The notes under the pieces were generated by a model. It saw only the letters and a list, made by a program, of their open reading frames with translations. It searched no databases and was not told the origin of the DNA. The translations under genes and the position numbers were made by a program. Below are positions 1 to 8,551 of a DNA stretch of 51,867 bases, one piece after another. The DNA comes from Herbaspirillum frisingense GSF30 (GTDB lineage: Bacteria > Pseudomonadota > Gammaproteobacteria > Burkholderiales > Burkholderiaceae_D), in NCBI RefSeq assembly GCF_000300975.2, contig NZ_AEEC02000038.1, forward strand, positions 1 through 51,867, written 5' to 3'. The stretch's first letter is position 1. Each line of letters starts with the position of its first letter.

Positions 1-176
1 CGGTGTCTCCTTGTGGAGGATGATTTATATGAAAAACTGCAAAAGGGGAATGCGAAAAAAACGCGGAAAAAAATGAATGAAAGACGAAAAAAAGAGGAAC
101 AACAGCCGCAAGGAAAACCGCAATCGCAGAAAACCGTAAATTATTTATCAAATTTCCTGCGATTGCACGTTCAATT
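1..176. other. Intergenic start of window, purine-rich, with one inverted repeat
   Basis: No convincing gene is seen here. The plus strand is A-rich. A good ribosome-binding site (GGAGGA at 15-20) lies eight bases before an ATG at 29 that opens only a 15-codon, very basic frame ending at 76. A 10-bp perfect inverted repeat pairs 120-129 (GCAATCGCAG) with 157-166. Seen from the minus strand, it lies just after the stop codon of the reductase gene, so it could act as a weak 3' hairpin, although no clear U-tract follows. The gene upstream is outside the window. Confidence 0.4.
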
Positions 177-1115
177 TCAGAGCCCCAAGGTTTGACGCAT
201 TACGCGCGCAGCAGCCAGGTCCCAGGACGCCTGGCCCACGGTCTTGAACACCGGCAGTGCCCCGTCCTTGTGCAGCGTGGCGGCCGGCGCCTTGCCGGCC
301 AGCACGTCGGCGATACCCACCACCTGCGCCCAATCGACCTTGGCCTGGATCAGATCACCCGCCTCGTGGTGCGATCCGGGCAGGTCATCGACGACGATGC
401 GACGGGCATGCAACAGCGTGGCCGGGAACTCCACCATGTCAGGCTTGAAGGCCCCCACGCCAATGGCCAGGGTATCCGGTGCGATCCCTTCGGGGATCAC
501 CGCCACACGCGAGGTGGTCATGGCGATCACCACGTCGGTGCGTGGCAATTCCTCTTGCAACATCCGTGCCGGGAGTGGACTGGCCACGGCCTGCGGATGA
601 CGTTCGCTGATAGCGCGGCAGAAAGCCTGGGTGCGGTCGAGGTCGCGTGCGGCGACCCAGAATTGCGATACGCCGAAATACTCGACCAGGGCATCGGCGT
701 GGGCGGCGGCCTGGGCACCGGTGCCGATCAGCAGTGCCGATTGCGGCCTGCGCGGCAACAGGGTGCGTATGCCCAGCATGCTCATGGCGGCGGTGCGACG
801 GCCGGTGACGGTGGGACCATCCATGAGCGCCAGGCGGCGGCCGGTGTGGGTGTCGAAGGCGATGACCTCGCCCTGGATCGCGGGCAGGTGATGGCGCGCA
901 TTGTCGGCGTGGACGGTGATCAGCTTGGTCACCGAGAGGTCCTCGGCAATGGCCGGCATGCCCAGCAGGACGCTGGCGGCATCGATGGGAACGACCTGGC
1001 GTTCGGGCGCGCGGATGGCGCCGCTGGCCAGTTCCTGCGCGGCGCGTGCCAGGGCATCGACCAGGGCCGCATAGGGCAGCGCCTGGGCGCTCTGGTGGGG
1101 ATCGAGGATGTGCAT
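177..1115 (-). CDS. Delta1-pyrroline-2-carboxylate reductase (ornithine cyclodeaminase/mu-crystallin family)
   Basis: 312-residue protein of the ornithine cyclodeaminase/mu-crystallin family. The dinucleotide-binding motif GTGAQA is at residues 131-136, and the family signature around MDGPTVTGRRTAAMS is at 98-112. In this family some members reduce delta1-pyrroline-2-carboxylate to L-proline with NAD(P)H instead of deaminating ornithine. The gene starts 25 bp after a hydroxyproline-dehydratase-type gene on the same strand, and that enzyme would make exactly this imine. The function is therefore inferred from context. The start ATG follows an AGGA-containing site. A true ornithine cyclodeaminase or another imine/ketimine reductase remains possible. 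Confidence 0.75.
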   Translation of the reverse strand: MHILDPHQSAQALPYAALVDALARAAQELASGAIRAPERQVVPIDAASVLLGMPAIAEDLSVTKLITVHADNARHHLPAIQGEVIAFDTHTGRRLALMDGPTVTGRRTAAMSMLGIRTLLPRRPQSALLIGTGAQAAAHADALVEYFGVSQFWVAARDLDRTQAFCRAISERHPQAVASPLPARMLQEELPRTDVVIAMTTSRVAVIPEGIAPDTLAIGVGAFKPDMVEFPATLLHARRIVVDDLPGSHHEAGDLIQAKVDWAQVVGIADVLAGKAPAATLHKDGALPVFKTVGQASWDLAAARVMRQTLGL

Positions 1116-1140
1116 GGAAGTCCTGTCTCGAAGGGGGCGC

Positions 1141-2151
1141 TCAGCGCAGGAAGAAGCCGGTCGGGAAGGGATCGGACTCTTCCAGCACCCATTGGTTGGT
1201 GCTCATGATGTGGGCATGGCCGCTGACTTCGGTGAGCGCGCCATCGAACTCGCCGACCTGGGTGGCGGCAGTCACGCGCACGCCGAAATTGCTGCCGACG
1301 ATGCTGCCGTTGACGTAGCCCTGGTTCAGCGCCAGCTGTCCGCGCAGGAACAGTTGGGCGGCGCGGCCGGAGGTACCGGTGCCGGTGGGCGAGCGGTCCA
1401 CCTCGCGGTCGGCGAAGATGCAGACATTGGATTGATCGGCACCGGGGAAATTGGGTTCGCTGTCGATGATGGTGCCATACAGTGTATTGAGGCCGGGCTC
1501 CAGCGGATGCTGGATGGCGACCTTGGCGATGACCGCGGCCTTGGTCTCGGCGCCCAGCTGGATCAGCTGGCGCACCAGTTCGGGCTTGACGGTCAGGCCG
1601 GCCTGGGCGGCGTTGATGTAGTAGTAGAAGGCGCCGCCGAAGACGATGTCACCGGTGATCTTGCCAAAGCTGGGGGTCTGTACCTCGACATCGCGACGAT
1701 AGATGAAGGCCGGCACGTTGTTGAAGCTGACCTTGCCGGCACGCACACCGTCCCACTCGACGAAGGCTTCGATGAAGCCGGCCGGGGCATCGAAGCAGAT
1801 GCGGGTCTGCGGCTGCGTGCGCTCGACGTAACCCATTTCGACCAGCACCTTGCCCAGGGCGATGATGCCGTGACCGCACATGTCGCTATAGCCTTCGTTG
1901 TGGATGAAGATGACGCCGAAGTCGGCACCGGCGGTGACCGGCGGCAGCAGGTAGGCGCCATACATGTCGGCGTGGCCGCGCGGCTCGTTCATGAGGAAAC
2001 AGCGCAGGTCGTCGCGGTGTTCGCGCAGCCAGGCGCGCTGCTGCAGGATGGTGCCGGCGGGGATCTTGGGCAGCCCGGAGACGACGATGCGCAACGGTTC
2101 GCCGCCGGTGTGGGCATCGATGGTCTGGACGGTACGGGTGTAGCTGAGCAT
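1141..2151 (-). CDS. Proline racemase-family enzyme, probable trans-3-hydroxy-L-proline dehydratase
   Basis: 336 residues, full length for the proline racemase/hydroxyproline epimerase family. The first catalytic Cys is present in MCGHG (Cys92). The position of the second catalytic Cys, normally SPCGTGTS, reads SPTGTGTS (Thr256). A Cys/Thr pair is the known signature of trans-3-hydroxy-L-proline dehydratase, which removes water to give delta1-pyrroline-2-carboxylate. Racemases and 4-hydroxyproline epimerases keep two Cys. The start at 2151 is chosen because GGAAGGAAG lies just upstream and the protein begins in line with the family. An in-frame extension to 2286 looks non-coding. It is probably co-transcribed with the downstream imine reductase. 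Confidence 0.82.
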   Translation of the reverse strand: MLSYTRTVQTIDAHTGGEPLRIVVSGLPKIPAGTILQQRAWLREHRDDLRCFLMNEPRGHADMYGAYLLPPVTAGADFGVIFIHNEGYSDMCGHGIIALGKVLVEMGYVERTQPQTRICFDAPAGFIEAFVEWDGVRAGKVSFNNVPAFIYRRDVEVQTPSFGKITGDIVFGGAFYYYINAAQAGLTVKPELVRQLIQLGAETKAAVIAKVAIQHPLEPGLNTLYGTIIDSEPNFPGADQSNVCIFADREVDRSPTGTGTSGRAAQLFLRGQLALNQGYVNGSIVGSNFGVRVTAATQVGEFDGALTEVSGHAHIMSTNQWVLEESDPFPTGFFLR

Positions 2152-2422
2152 GTGACTTCCTTCCGGGTATGCTGCGCGCCGCCAAAGGCACAGCCTAACA
2201 CTGTGCCGCGCCGGCCGGCGAAATGGCCCGCCTTGCAGCCTCAAGCTGGGCACAGGCGGGGTATAAGCGGGTACAAGCGGGGCCAAGCGGGTGCGACAAA
2301 CCGCTCCCGAGCCGGCCTGGGCCGGCGGGAAGCGGGGATGTAGATCTCTGGAGCGGGGTACGGGAGGCCTGGCGCGCCGCCCGCAAAAGCGGGCGGCTGG
2401 ATCAGGCCGTCTGGCGGACCGA

Positions 2423-3559
2423 TCAGTAGCTGGTCAGGGGGACCGGCAGGCCGTCCTTGAAGCGATAGACAGTCACGGGCGATTGCTTCAGGTCGTGGTT
2501 GGCGTCGAAGTCGTACTGACCGGCCACGCCCTTGTAGCTGATCTTGGCCAGGGCCGGGCCGAAGGCCTTGGGCTCGATGGAGTTGGCCTGCTTCATGGCC
2601 TGGGCGATCAGCATCATGCCGTCATAGAACGAGACTGCATAGGTTTCGGCAGGACGGCTGTACTTCTTCTGGTAGTCGTCGGAGAAGATCTTGCCGTCCT
2701 TGGCCTTGTCCAGCATGGTGCCGCCCTGGGTGCAGTAGACGGTCTCGCCGATGGCGTCGCCACCCAGACGACCCATTTCCGGCGAGCAGATGCCGTCGCC
2801 GCCCATCAGGGGGACGTCGATGCCCAGTTGCTTCATCTGGCGCTTGATCGGGCCGCCTTGCGGAGCATAACCACCGAGGAACACGGCGTCGGGCTTCTTG
2901 CCCTTGATCGAGGTCAGGATGGCGGTGAAGTCGGTGGCCTTGTCGTTGGTGAAGTCCTTGCTGACCACTTCGATGCCGTTGGCCTTGGCGACCTTGGCGA
3001 ATTCCTCGGCCAGGCCCTGGCCGTAGGCGGTGCGGTCATCGATCACGGCCACGCGCTTGAGCTTGAGCTCCTTGGCTGCGTACAGGGCCATCTTGCCGCC
3101 CAGTTGGCTGTCGCTGGCGGCCACGCGGAACAGGGTGGCGAAACCTTGCTGGGTGATCTTGGGGTTGGAGGCGACGGTGGCCACCACGATGCCGGCATCG
3201 TTGTAGACGCGCGAGGCGGGGATGGTCACGCCCGAGTTGTAGGGACCGACGATGGCCTTGACACCCTGGTCAGCCAGCTTCTGTGCCACGGCCACGCCCT
3301 GCTTGGGATCGGCCTGGTCGTCTTCGGCGATGACTTCGAACTTGATCTTCTTGCCGCCCACGGTGATGGGTTGCGCATTCAGACGCTCGACTGCCATCAT
3401 CAGACCGCCCTGGTTGTCCTTGCCGGCTGATGCCTGGGGACCGGTCAGGGGGCTGGAGAAACCGATCTTCACGACCTGCGCTTCTTGCGCCATGGCGAAG
3501 GCGGGGATCAGCGCCAGCGAGGCTGCGATGATGTTGAGTCCGGAGACGCGCTTGAACAT
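2423..3559 (-). CDS. Branched-chain amino-acid-type ABC transporter substrate-binding protein (LivK-like)
   Basis: 378-residue periplasmic binding protein of the Leu/Ile/Val (Peripla_BP_6) family. A signal peptide covers about residues 1-23 (hydrophobic core ending AFAMA). The mature protein opens with VVKIGFSSPLTGPQA, typical of LivK/LivJ. The start at 3559 follows GAGAGGAAA. No permease or ATPase gene lies beside it, so it is an orphan receptor that would have to use a Liv-type permease encoded elsewhere. Its ligand is unknown. Proximity to the hydroxyproline genes (271 bp away, same strand) makes an imino acid conceivable, but branched-chain amino acids are the default. The divergent Lrp-type gene is a plausible regulator. 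Confidence 0.88.
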   Translation of the reverse strand: MFKRVSGLNIIAASLALIPAFAMAQEAQVVKIGFSSPLTGPQASAGKDNQGGLMMAVERLNAQPITVGGKKIKFEVIAEDDQADPKQGVAVAQKLADQGVKAIVGPYNSGVTIPASRVYNDAGIVVATVASNPKITQQGFATLFRVAASDSQLGGKMALYAAKELKLKRVAVIDDRTAYGQGLAEEFAKVAKANGIEVVSKDFTNDKATDFTAILTSIKGKKPDAVFLGGYAPQGGPIKRQMKQLGIDVPLMGGDGICSPEMGRLGGDAIGETVYCTQGGTMLDKAKDGKIFSDDYQKKYSRPAETYAVSFYDGMMLIAQAMKQANSIEPKAFGPALAKISYKGVAGQYDFDANHDLKQSPVTVYRFKDGLPVPLTSY

Positions 3560-3930
3560 GGGGTGTTTCCTCTCTTCTAGAAAGTCAGACTGCGGTTGGT
3601 GATTGCATTGAAAACGCTGGAAAAGCAGGATTTGCGCCACCCCGCGCCTTGTGGGCGCGGGCGATGCAATTCCGTTGATGCTGTACTTTCTGCGAATACA
3701 GGGGTAAGCGCAGGCAAGCCCTGGCAAAACAAAACTCGTCAACACTCTGGCCGAGATACTGCTGTCATCCGCGCAGAAGGCCGTTTCCGGCGCTTCATGC
3801 CCGCATTACGTTGTGTTTTTTATGAGGGAGGATTCTATTGACTCTTCCTTGATATTAGGCGCGTTTATTCCCTTTATAATCAGTATAAAATTCACTCTAA
3901 ATTTTTTTAACTGAATAAAGTTCAGAAACC
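3560..3930. promoter_or_regulatory. Divergent regulatory region between LivK-like gene and lrp-type gene
   Basis: 371 bp without a gene. The half next to the lrp-type gene (about 3835-3925) is strikingly AT-rich for this genome. It contains a perfect TATAAT at 3875-3880 on the plus strand and a second TATAAA at 3884-3889, but no strong -35 at standard spacing. AT-rich, curved DNA is typical of Lrp-family binding regions, so autoregulation is a reasonable inference. A GC-rich inverted repeat near 3645-3662 (CCCGCGCC...GGGCGCGGG) lies in the leader of the binding-protein gene. Confidence 0.5.
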
Positions 3931-4395
3931 ATGGCCGGACTCGACAAGATCAGCAAGAAAATTCTGGCGGAGCTGCAAAACGACGGTCGCATCAGCAACG
4001 TCGATCTCGCCGCCCGTGTGAACCTGTCGCCGGCAGCCTGCCTGGAACGGGTGCGCAAGCTGCAGGAGGCAGGCTATATCCTGGGTTTTGCGGCGCAGTT
4101 GAATCCGGAATTGCTCGATGTGTCGCTGCTGGTGTTCATCGAGGTGGTGCTGGACCGCACCACGCCGGATGTCTTCGCCGAGTTCAAGAAGAGCGTGCAG
4201 AGCATTCCCGAGATCATGGAATGCCACATGGTGGCGGGCGGCTTCGACTATCTGGTCAAGTCGCGGGTCAAGGACATGAATGCCTATCGAGAATTCCTGG
4301 GCAAGTCGCTGCTGCAGCTCAAAGGCGTGCGCGAGACACATACCTATGCGGTGATGGAAGAGGTGAAGAACACCATCCGCCTGCCGATCCGCTGA
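3931..4395 (+). CDS. lrp: Lrp/AsnC-family transcriptional regulator
   Basis: 154 residues, standard length for the leucine-responsive regulator family. An N-terminal AsnC-type winged HTH spans about residues 1-62 (LDKISKKILAELQNDGRISN, then LSPAACLERVRKL as the recognition region). A RAM ligand-binding/oligomerisation domain spans about 70-145. It most resembles the global Lrp subgroup rather than AsnC. It is divergent from the LivK-like binding-protein gene across an AT-rich region, fitting control of amino-acid uptake and catabolism. Whether this is the global Lrp of the organism or a local paralogue cannot be decided here. Confidence 0.88.
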   Translation: MAGLDKISKKILAELQNDGRISNVDLAARVNLSPAACLERVRKLQEAGYILGFAAQLNPELLDVSLLVFIEVVLDRTTPDVFAEFKKSVQSIPEIMECHMVAGGFDYLVKSRVKDMNAYREFLGKSLLQLKGVRETHTYAVMEEVKNTIRLPIR

Positions 4396-4441
4396 ATCCC
4401 GCCGCCCCTCCTCCCCTCCGCCTCCCCCCTCCTCCCCTGCG

Positions 4442-5428
4442 CTAGCCCCCGCCCTCTTCTCCCACCGCCTCTGCGGCCCTGCTCCTGCGCCGGTAGGCAC
4501 CCGGCCCGAGTCCGCTGTATTTCTTGAAGACGCGGTTGAAGGCAGCTTCCGACTGATAACCCACTGCTTCGCCGATCTGTGCCGTGCCCAATTTGCTGTA
4601 GCTCAAGAGGCGGGCGGCGCGCGCCATGCGCAACTGCTGCAGAACCTCACCGGGTGTGGTACCGCCCACTTCCTGGAAGCGTCGCACGAAGGTGGCACGC
4701 GACATGTGGCACAGGCCGGCCAGGCGCGGCAGCGGCCAGTCCTCCTGGGGTGATTCCAGCATGGCCTGCATCGCGCTCTGCAAGACCGGATGCGCCAGCA
4801 GCGCCAGCAAACCCGGTTGTGGACCGCCCCGTGCCAGCCAGGCGCGCAGGGCCAGGCCGAACAGGGCCGCTGCCAGCCCGGCCACCACGGCCTGGGCGCC
4901 GGAGCGCAGTTCGCCCTGTCCATCGGCGCCGCCGCATTCGTTGCGCAACAGCGTGGCCAGCGTGCGCAGGCCATCGCCTTCGGGCAGTTCGGCGCTGCGC
5001 ACCAGCAGCAGCTCGGGCAGGGCCTGCATCAGAGCGTTGGAATGCGGGGCCTCGAAATGAAATTGTCCACAGAGGAAATCGGAGAGAGGCTGGCTGCCTC
5101 CGCCCTGGTCATCGTTGACATGCAGCATGACCGGCGCCGCCGTGCTGCCCAGGCGCACAGGACTGGCCTGGGTGGCAGGGGTGGCGGGAGCGATGGAGAG
5201 ATGGTGGGCGGCGCCACGGGTGAGGATCACCAGGTCGCCGGCCTGCAGGGTCAGGGCTTCGCTATCGGGCAGCTGCAGTTGGGCCTGCCCTTCCAGGATG
5301 AAGTGATACGGGGCCACCCCGGTGGGCAAGGCCGGATTGGGCAGGTTCCAGGGCTGGCCGAAGCGGCAGCGGATATCCAGCCCGGCTCGCACGGGGTGGA
5401 GAGAGAGGAGACGACTGAGCGCGTCCAT
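4442..5428 (-). CDS. AraC-family transcriptional regulator with N-terminal cupin domain
   Basis: 328 residues. A cupin-type sensor domain covers about the first 190 residues (PYHFILEGQAQL, then LQAGDLVILTRGAAHHL). A C-terminal AraC/XylS double helix-turn-helix covers about 225-318, with the recognisable QIGEAVGYQSEAAFNRVFKKYSG signature of the second HTH. The family member most like it is the AraC_binding_2/cupin_6 type found beside redox or reductase genes. The ATG at 5428 follows AAGGAA. It is divergently arranged with an AhpD-like gene at 5597, the likely target. The 3' end converges on the lrp-type gene, with only 46 bp between them. Confidence 0.88.
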   Translation of the reverse strand: MDALSRLLSLHPVRAGLDIRCRFGQPWNLPNPALPTGVAPYHFILEGQAQLQLPDSEALTLQAGDLVILTRGAAHHLSIAPATPATQASPVRLGSTAAPVMLHVNDDQGGGSQPLSDFLCGQFHFEAPHSNALMQALPELLLVRSAELPEGDGLRTLATLLRNECGGADGQGELRSGAQAVVAGLAAALFGLALRAWLARGGPQPGLLALLAHPVLQSAMQAMLESPQEDWPLPRLAGLCHMSRATFVRRFQEVGGTTPGEVLQQLRMARAARLLSYSKLGTAQIGEAVGYQSEAAFNRVFKKYSGLGPGAYRRRSRAAEAVGEEGGG

Positions 5429-5596
5429 CGGCGGATTCCTTCAACTAATTCAGGGTGGTTGAGTTTTTTGAGCAATTTTAAGTCATTTTCAAGCATTCAT
5501 AATTTCAAGCTACAGGCCTACAGTACATCCATGCGCAACACGGCACTCACGGCAATCCCGCCAACGCCGGCGCTAACCTCTCACAGGAGAACTGTC

Positions 5597-6130
5597 ATGC
5601 CCCGTCTTACCACTACCCCCGTTACCGAAGCCACCGGCCAGGCCGCCCAACTGTTTGCCGCCATCAAGTCGGCTGTCGGCATGGTGCCCAATGCCTACGC
5701 CGGCATCGGCTCGCTCAGCCCGGTCGCCCTGGAATCGGCCCTGCATCTGGATGGCGCTCTGCGCAAGAGCAGCCTGTCGGCCCAGGAAATCGAAGCCATC
5801 AAGCTGGCCGTGAGCGAAAAGGCCGGTTGCGACTACTGCCTGGCGGCGCACTCGCTGATGGGCAAGAAGGTCGGTCTGTCGGCCCAGGCCATCCAGGGCG
5901 TGCGCCACGGCCAGGCCTCCGGCGACGACAAGCTGGACGTGCTGGCCGATTTCGCCCGCCTGCTGGTGGGCAGCAGCGGCACCGTCGAGGCCGACGTGGT
6001 GGCGCGCGTGCGGGCTGTCTATAGCGATGCGCAGATCGTCGATACCTTGCTGGCCGTGACTGCGATCACCTTCACCAACCTGTTCAACCGTGTGAACGAC
6101 ACCGTTCTGGACTTCCCGCCGGCACCGTGA
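5597..6130 (+). CDS. Carboxymuconolactone decarboxylase/AhpD-like alkylhydroperoxidase-fold protein
   Basis: 177 residues. The AhpD catalytic pattern is complete: Glu66, then Cys78-x2-Cys81 (CDYC) and His85, with the same spacing as the proton-relay and peroxidatic residues of AhpD. It is therefore likely a thiol-dependent peroxidase or thiol-disulfide protein, not a muconolactone decarboxylase. The start at 5597 is supported by CAGGAGA seven bases upstream; the frame is open much further upstream but overlaps the divergent regulator. The divergent AraC gene suggests inducible control. A second AhpD-like protein, at 27751, is only distantly similar. Confidence 0.85.
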   Translation: MPRLTTTPVTEATGQAAQLFAAIKSAVGMVPNAYAGIGSLSPVALESALHLDGALRKSSLSAQEIEAIKLAVSEKAGCDYCLAAHSLMGKKVGLSAQAIQGVRHGQASGDDKLDVLADFARLLVGSSGTVEADVVARVRAVYSDAQIVDTLLAVTAITFTNLFNRVNDTVLDFPPAP

Positions 6131-6172
6131 TGCGGCCATGCAGTTGATCCAGCGCGCCCCGACCCGGGGCGC

Positions 6173-6210
6173 AAAAAAAGCCCGGCGCCTCCTTGCGGAG
6201 ACGGCCGGGC
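6173..6210 (-). terminator. Rho-independent terminator of the TonB receptor gene
   Basis: On the minus strand, a GCCCGGC/GCCGGGC stem (6204-6210 with 6180-6186) is followed by seven U (6179-6173), about 90 bp after the receptor stop codon. A second GC-rich hairpin (GCGCCCC/GGGGCGC, 6152-6172) lies directly beyond it, before the end of the convergent AhpD-like gene. Confidence 0.8.
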
Positions 6211-6299
6211 AAGCCGCGCTGGCGGGAGGCGCAGTCTCCCGCTCGCACTGGAGGGGCCAGCGGATCCGGTCCGCTGACCTGTCGGTCGTGGATCAGCGA

Positions 6300-8366
6300 T
6301 CAGAAGGCGCTGCGCACCCCCACGATGAAGTTGCGGCCACCCAGTGGCACCGATTCACGCAGCACCGAGGTGGACAGGCGGATGTCCTGGTTCAGGAGAT
6401 TGCGCGCCAGGGCGAACCAGGTCAGCTTCACGCCATTGAGGCGCTGGGTGTAGGACAGGTTGGCGTCCAGCTGGGTATAGGACGGGGTCTCGTAGTTTTC
6501 GAAGGAGGCCAGGCGATCCTGCTTCTGGGCGCGCAACACCTTCACGCCGCTGGCCCAGGGGCCGGTCTTGTAGGCCATCTCGACGCCATAGCGGGTGGCC
6601 GGCTGCAGGGGCAGGTTGCCGAGGCTATCGAGGGTGCCACGCGAGGTGTCGGCAAAGACCCGGCTGGAGAGGCCTTCGCCGTTCCAGTTGTAGCTGACCT
6701 CGGCTTCCACGCCACGGATGGTGGCGTCGGCCTGCGACCAGAAGCGCTGGGTGAATTCGCCGGTGGGATCTGCAGCACCGCTGTCATCGACCTGGCCGTT
6801 GGTACGGCCGTAGATGTAGTTGTTGACCTTGTTGCGGAAGACATTGCCCTTCCAGCGCACCAGGCCTTCGGTCTTCTGCAGGCTCAGTTCGATGTTGTGT
6901 GAAGTTTCCTTCTTCAGCTGGTTATCGCCGATGTCGAAGGTGGCGGTCGATTCGTGCGGGCCGTTGGAGTACAGCTCTTCCACCGTCGGTGCGCGTTGGG
7001 CGAACGAATAGGTCAGGCCCAGGCCATAGCCCGGCTGGAAGCTCCACAGGGCACCGGTGGACCAGGACAGCAGGCTGAAGTCCCGTCCTGGCAGGCCGCT
7101 GCCGCTGTCGGGACTGCGCTTGACACTCTCGCCGCGCAGGCCGGCGCTGACCAGCACCTGGCCGAACTGGCGTTCTTCGACCAGGAAGCCGGCAAACGAG
7201 GTGGAACGGGTCGGCGGAGTCAGTTCGGCCGCGCCGGTGTCGGCCGACAGGGCCGAGTAATTGCTCTGCTCGGTCTGTATGCCGAAGCTACCGTGCCAAC
7301 CGGCCAGCGGTGCGTGGGTCAACTCCCAGCGGGTCTGCAGGGCGCGGTTGGCAAACACCGTGGCGGGGGTGCCATCCTGCTCCTTTTCGATATGGGTGTA
7401 ATCGGTATAACCCATGCGGAAGCGGAATTTCTCGATGCCGGCAAACGGGTTGTTGACGACGGTGTCGAGGTCGTAGCGGTTCTGGTGTAGGTCGATGAAG
7501 GACATTTCATCGGTGGGGATGCCGTAGTGATCATCCAGGGTTGCCGCCGACAGGCCGATATAGCCCCAGTTGGCGACGTAGGAAATGCCGGCCCCCAGGC
7601 TGGTCTCGTGGGTGAAGGAATTGGGCAGGCGACCGGAGGCGCTGGCGGTATCGCCCTGGCGCGCATTACCGGGGATCTTGTAGTTGTCGGTGTCGCGATA
7701 GTTGCCGTCCAGGTGCAGGCCGATCTGGCCGGCCGAGGTGTCCAGCGAGAAGGAGCTGTTCTTTTCGCCGTCCACGGTGCCGTAGCGGGCTTCGACGGTG
7801 CCGGTGGGCTTGCCCACCAGTTCGGTCGGGATGCGGTCATTGACCACGTTGACCAGGCCGCCGATGGCGCCCGAACCGTACAGCAGCGCGGCCGGGCCAC
7901 GCAGGATTTCGATCTGGCGCGCAGTGGCGGCTTCGGTGGCGACGGCGTGGTCGTTGGAGACGGTGGAAACATCGGAGACGCCCATGCCGTTCTGCAGGAT
8001 CATCACGCGCGGGCCTTCCATGCCGCGGATGATGGGACGCGATGCACCGGCGCCGAAGGCCGAGGCCGACACGCCCAGTTCGCCGGAGAGGGTGTCGCCC
8101 AGGGAGTTGCCGAGCTTGTTGCGCAGTTCGTCGCCGGTGATCACCTTGGCGGGCGCGAGCACCTGCACGTCTTCCTGTGATGCGAAGGGGGTGGCGGTGA
8201 CGACGATGGGTTGCAGGGGCGCTGGTGCGGGCGCAGCCGGCGGGGTGGAGGCCAGCGCGGCGGAGTCAGTGGTGGTCGCAGAGGTGGTCTGGGCCGTAGC
8301 GGACATGGACCAGGCAGCCAGGGCGGTGAGGACGGCCGAAGCAATGAGTTGGCGTTGGAAAGCCAT
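6300..8366 (-). CDS. TonB-dependent outer membrane receptor, ZnuD-like
   Basis: 688 residues. A signal peptide ends near residue 27 (SMSATAQ). A TonB-box-like/plug domain runs from about residue 60 to 190, with LGDTLSGELGVSASAFGAGASRP in pieces, the plug signature IIRGMEGPRV and EILRGPAALLYGSGAIGG. A 22-strand barrel follows, ending in Phe as outer membrane proteins do. The plug wording resembles the ZnuD family (zinc or haem uptake) more than siderophore receptors, so metal uptake is inferred. Upstream on the same strand lies a small His-rich protein gene that may belong to the same unit. The ATG at 8366 leads directly into the signal peptide. The substrate is not proven. Confidence 0.82.
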   Translation of the reverse strand: MAFQRQLIASAVLTALAAWSMSATAQTTSATTTDSAALASTPPAAPAPAPLQPIVVTATPFASQEDVQVLAPAKVITGDELRNKLGNSLGDTLSGELGVSASAFGAGASRPIIRGMEGPRVMILQNGMGVSDVSTVSNDHAVATEAATARQIEILRGPAALLYGSGAIGGLVNVVNDRIPTELVGKPTGTVEARYGTVDGEKNSSFSLDTSAGQIGLHLDGNYRDTDNYKIPGNARQGDTASASGRLPNSFTHETSLGAGISYVANWGYIGLSAATLDDHYGIPTDEMSFIDLHQNRYDLDTVVNNPFAGIEKFRFRMGYTDYTHIEKEQDGTPATVFANRALQTRWELTHAPLAGWHGSFGIQTEQSNYSALSADTGAAELTPPTRSTSFAGFLVEERQFGQVLVSAGLRGESVKRSPDSGSGLPGRDFSLLSWSTGALWSFQPGYGLGLTYSFAQRAPTVEELYSNGPHESTATFDIGDNQLKKETSHNIELSLQKTEGLVRWKGNVFRNKVNNYIYGRTNGQVDDSGAADPTGEFTQRFWSQADATIRGVEAEVSYNWNGEGLSSRVFADTSRGTLDSLGNLPLQPATRYGVEMAYKTGPWASGVKVLRAQKQDRLASFENYETPSYTQLDANLSYTQRLNGVKLTWFALARNLLNQDIRLSTSVLRESVPLGGRNFIVGVRSAF

Positions 8367-8551
8367 TGTGAATTCCTTGTTTTGCGCGAGGCGCTGCCTG
8401 TCCTGTTCTGGTGGAGACAGGCGGCGCGGATACACCGGCCGTCAGCACGCGCCCGTACGCAGGCGCCTCGTCAGGGACGAGGGCGCGCGGCATACGGAGG
8501 CGCGAGGGACAACCGGCAACCAGTCAGATGGGTCTTGCGAGGGGAAGGAAT

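Noticed and set aside
13..195. 60-codon Lys-rich frame starting at GTG 13
   Set aside because: It overlaps the end of the reductase gene on the opposite strand, is driven by A-rich sequence, and has no family match.
1141..2151. Loss of the second catalytic Cys as sign of a decayed proline racemase
   Set aside because: The whole protein is otherwise intact and Thr at this position is the known dehydratase signature, so this is specialisation, not decay.
5429..5596. ECF41-type promoter in front of the first AhpD-like gene
   Set aside because: No TGTCACA and CGTC pair at proper spacing; the divergent AraC gene is the more likely regulator.
8367..8551. Cobalamin or other riboswitch in front of the TonB receptor
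   Set aside because: I looked for the B12-box type GCCACTG core and related motifs on the minus strand and found none; only generic GC-rich hairpins are present.
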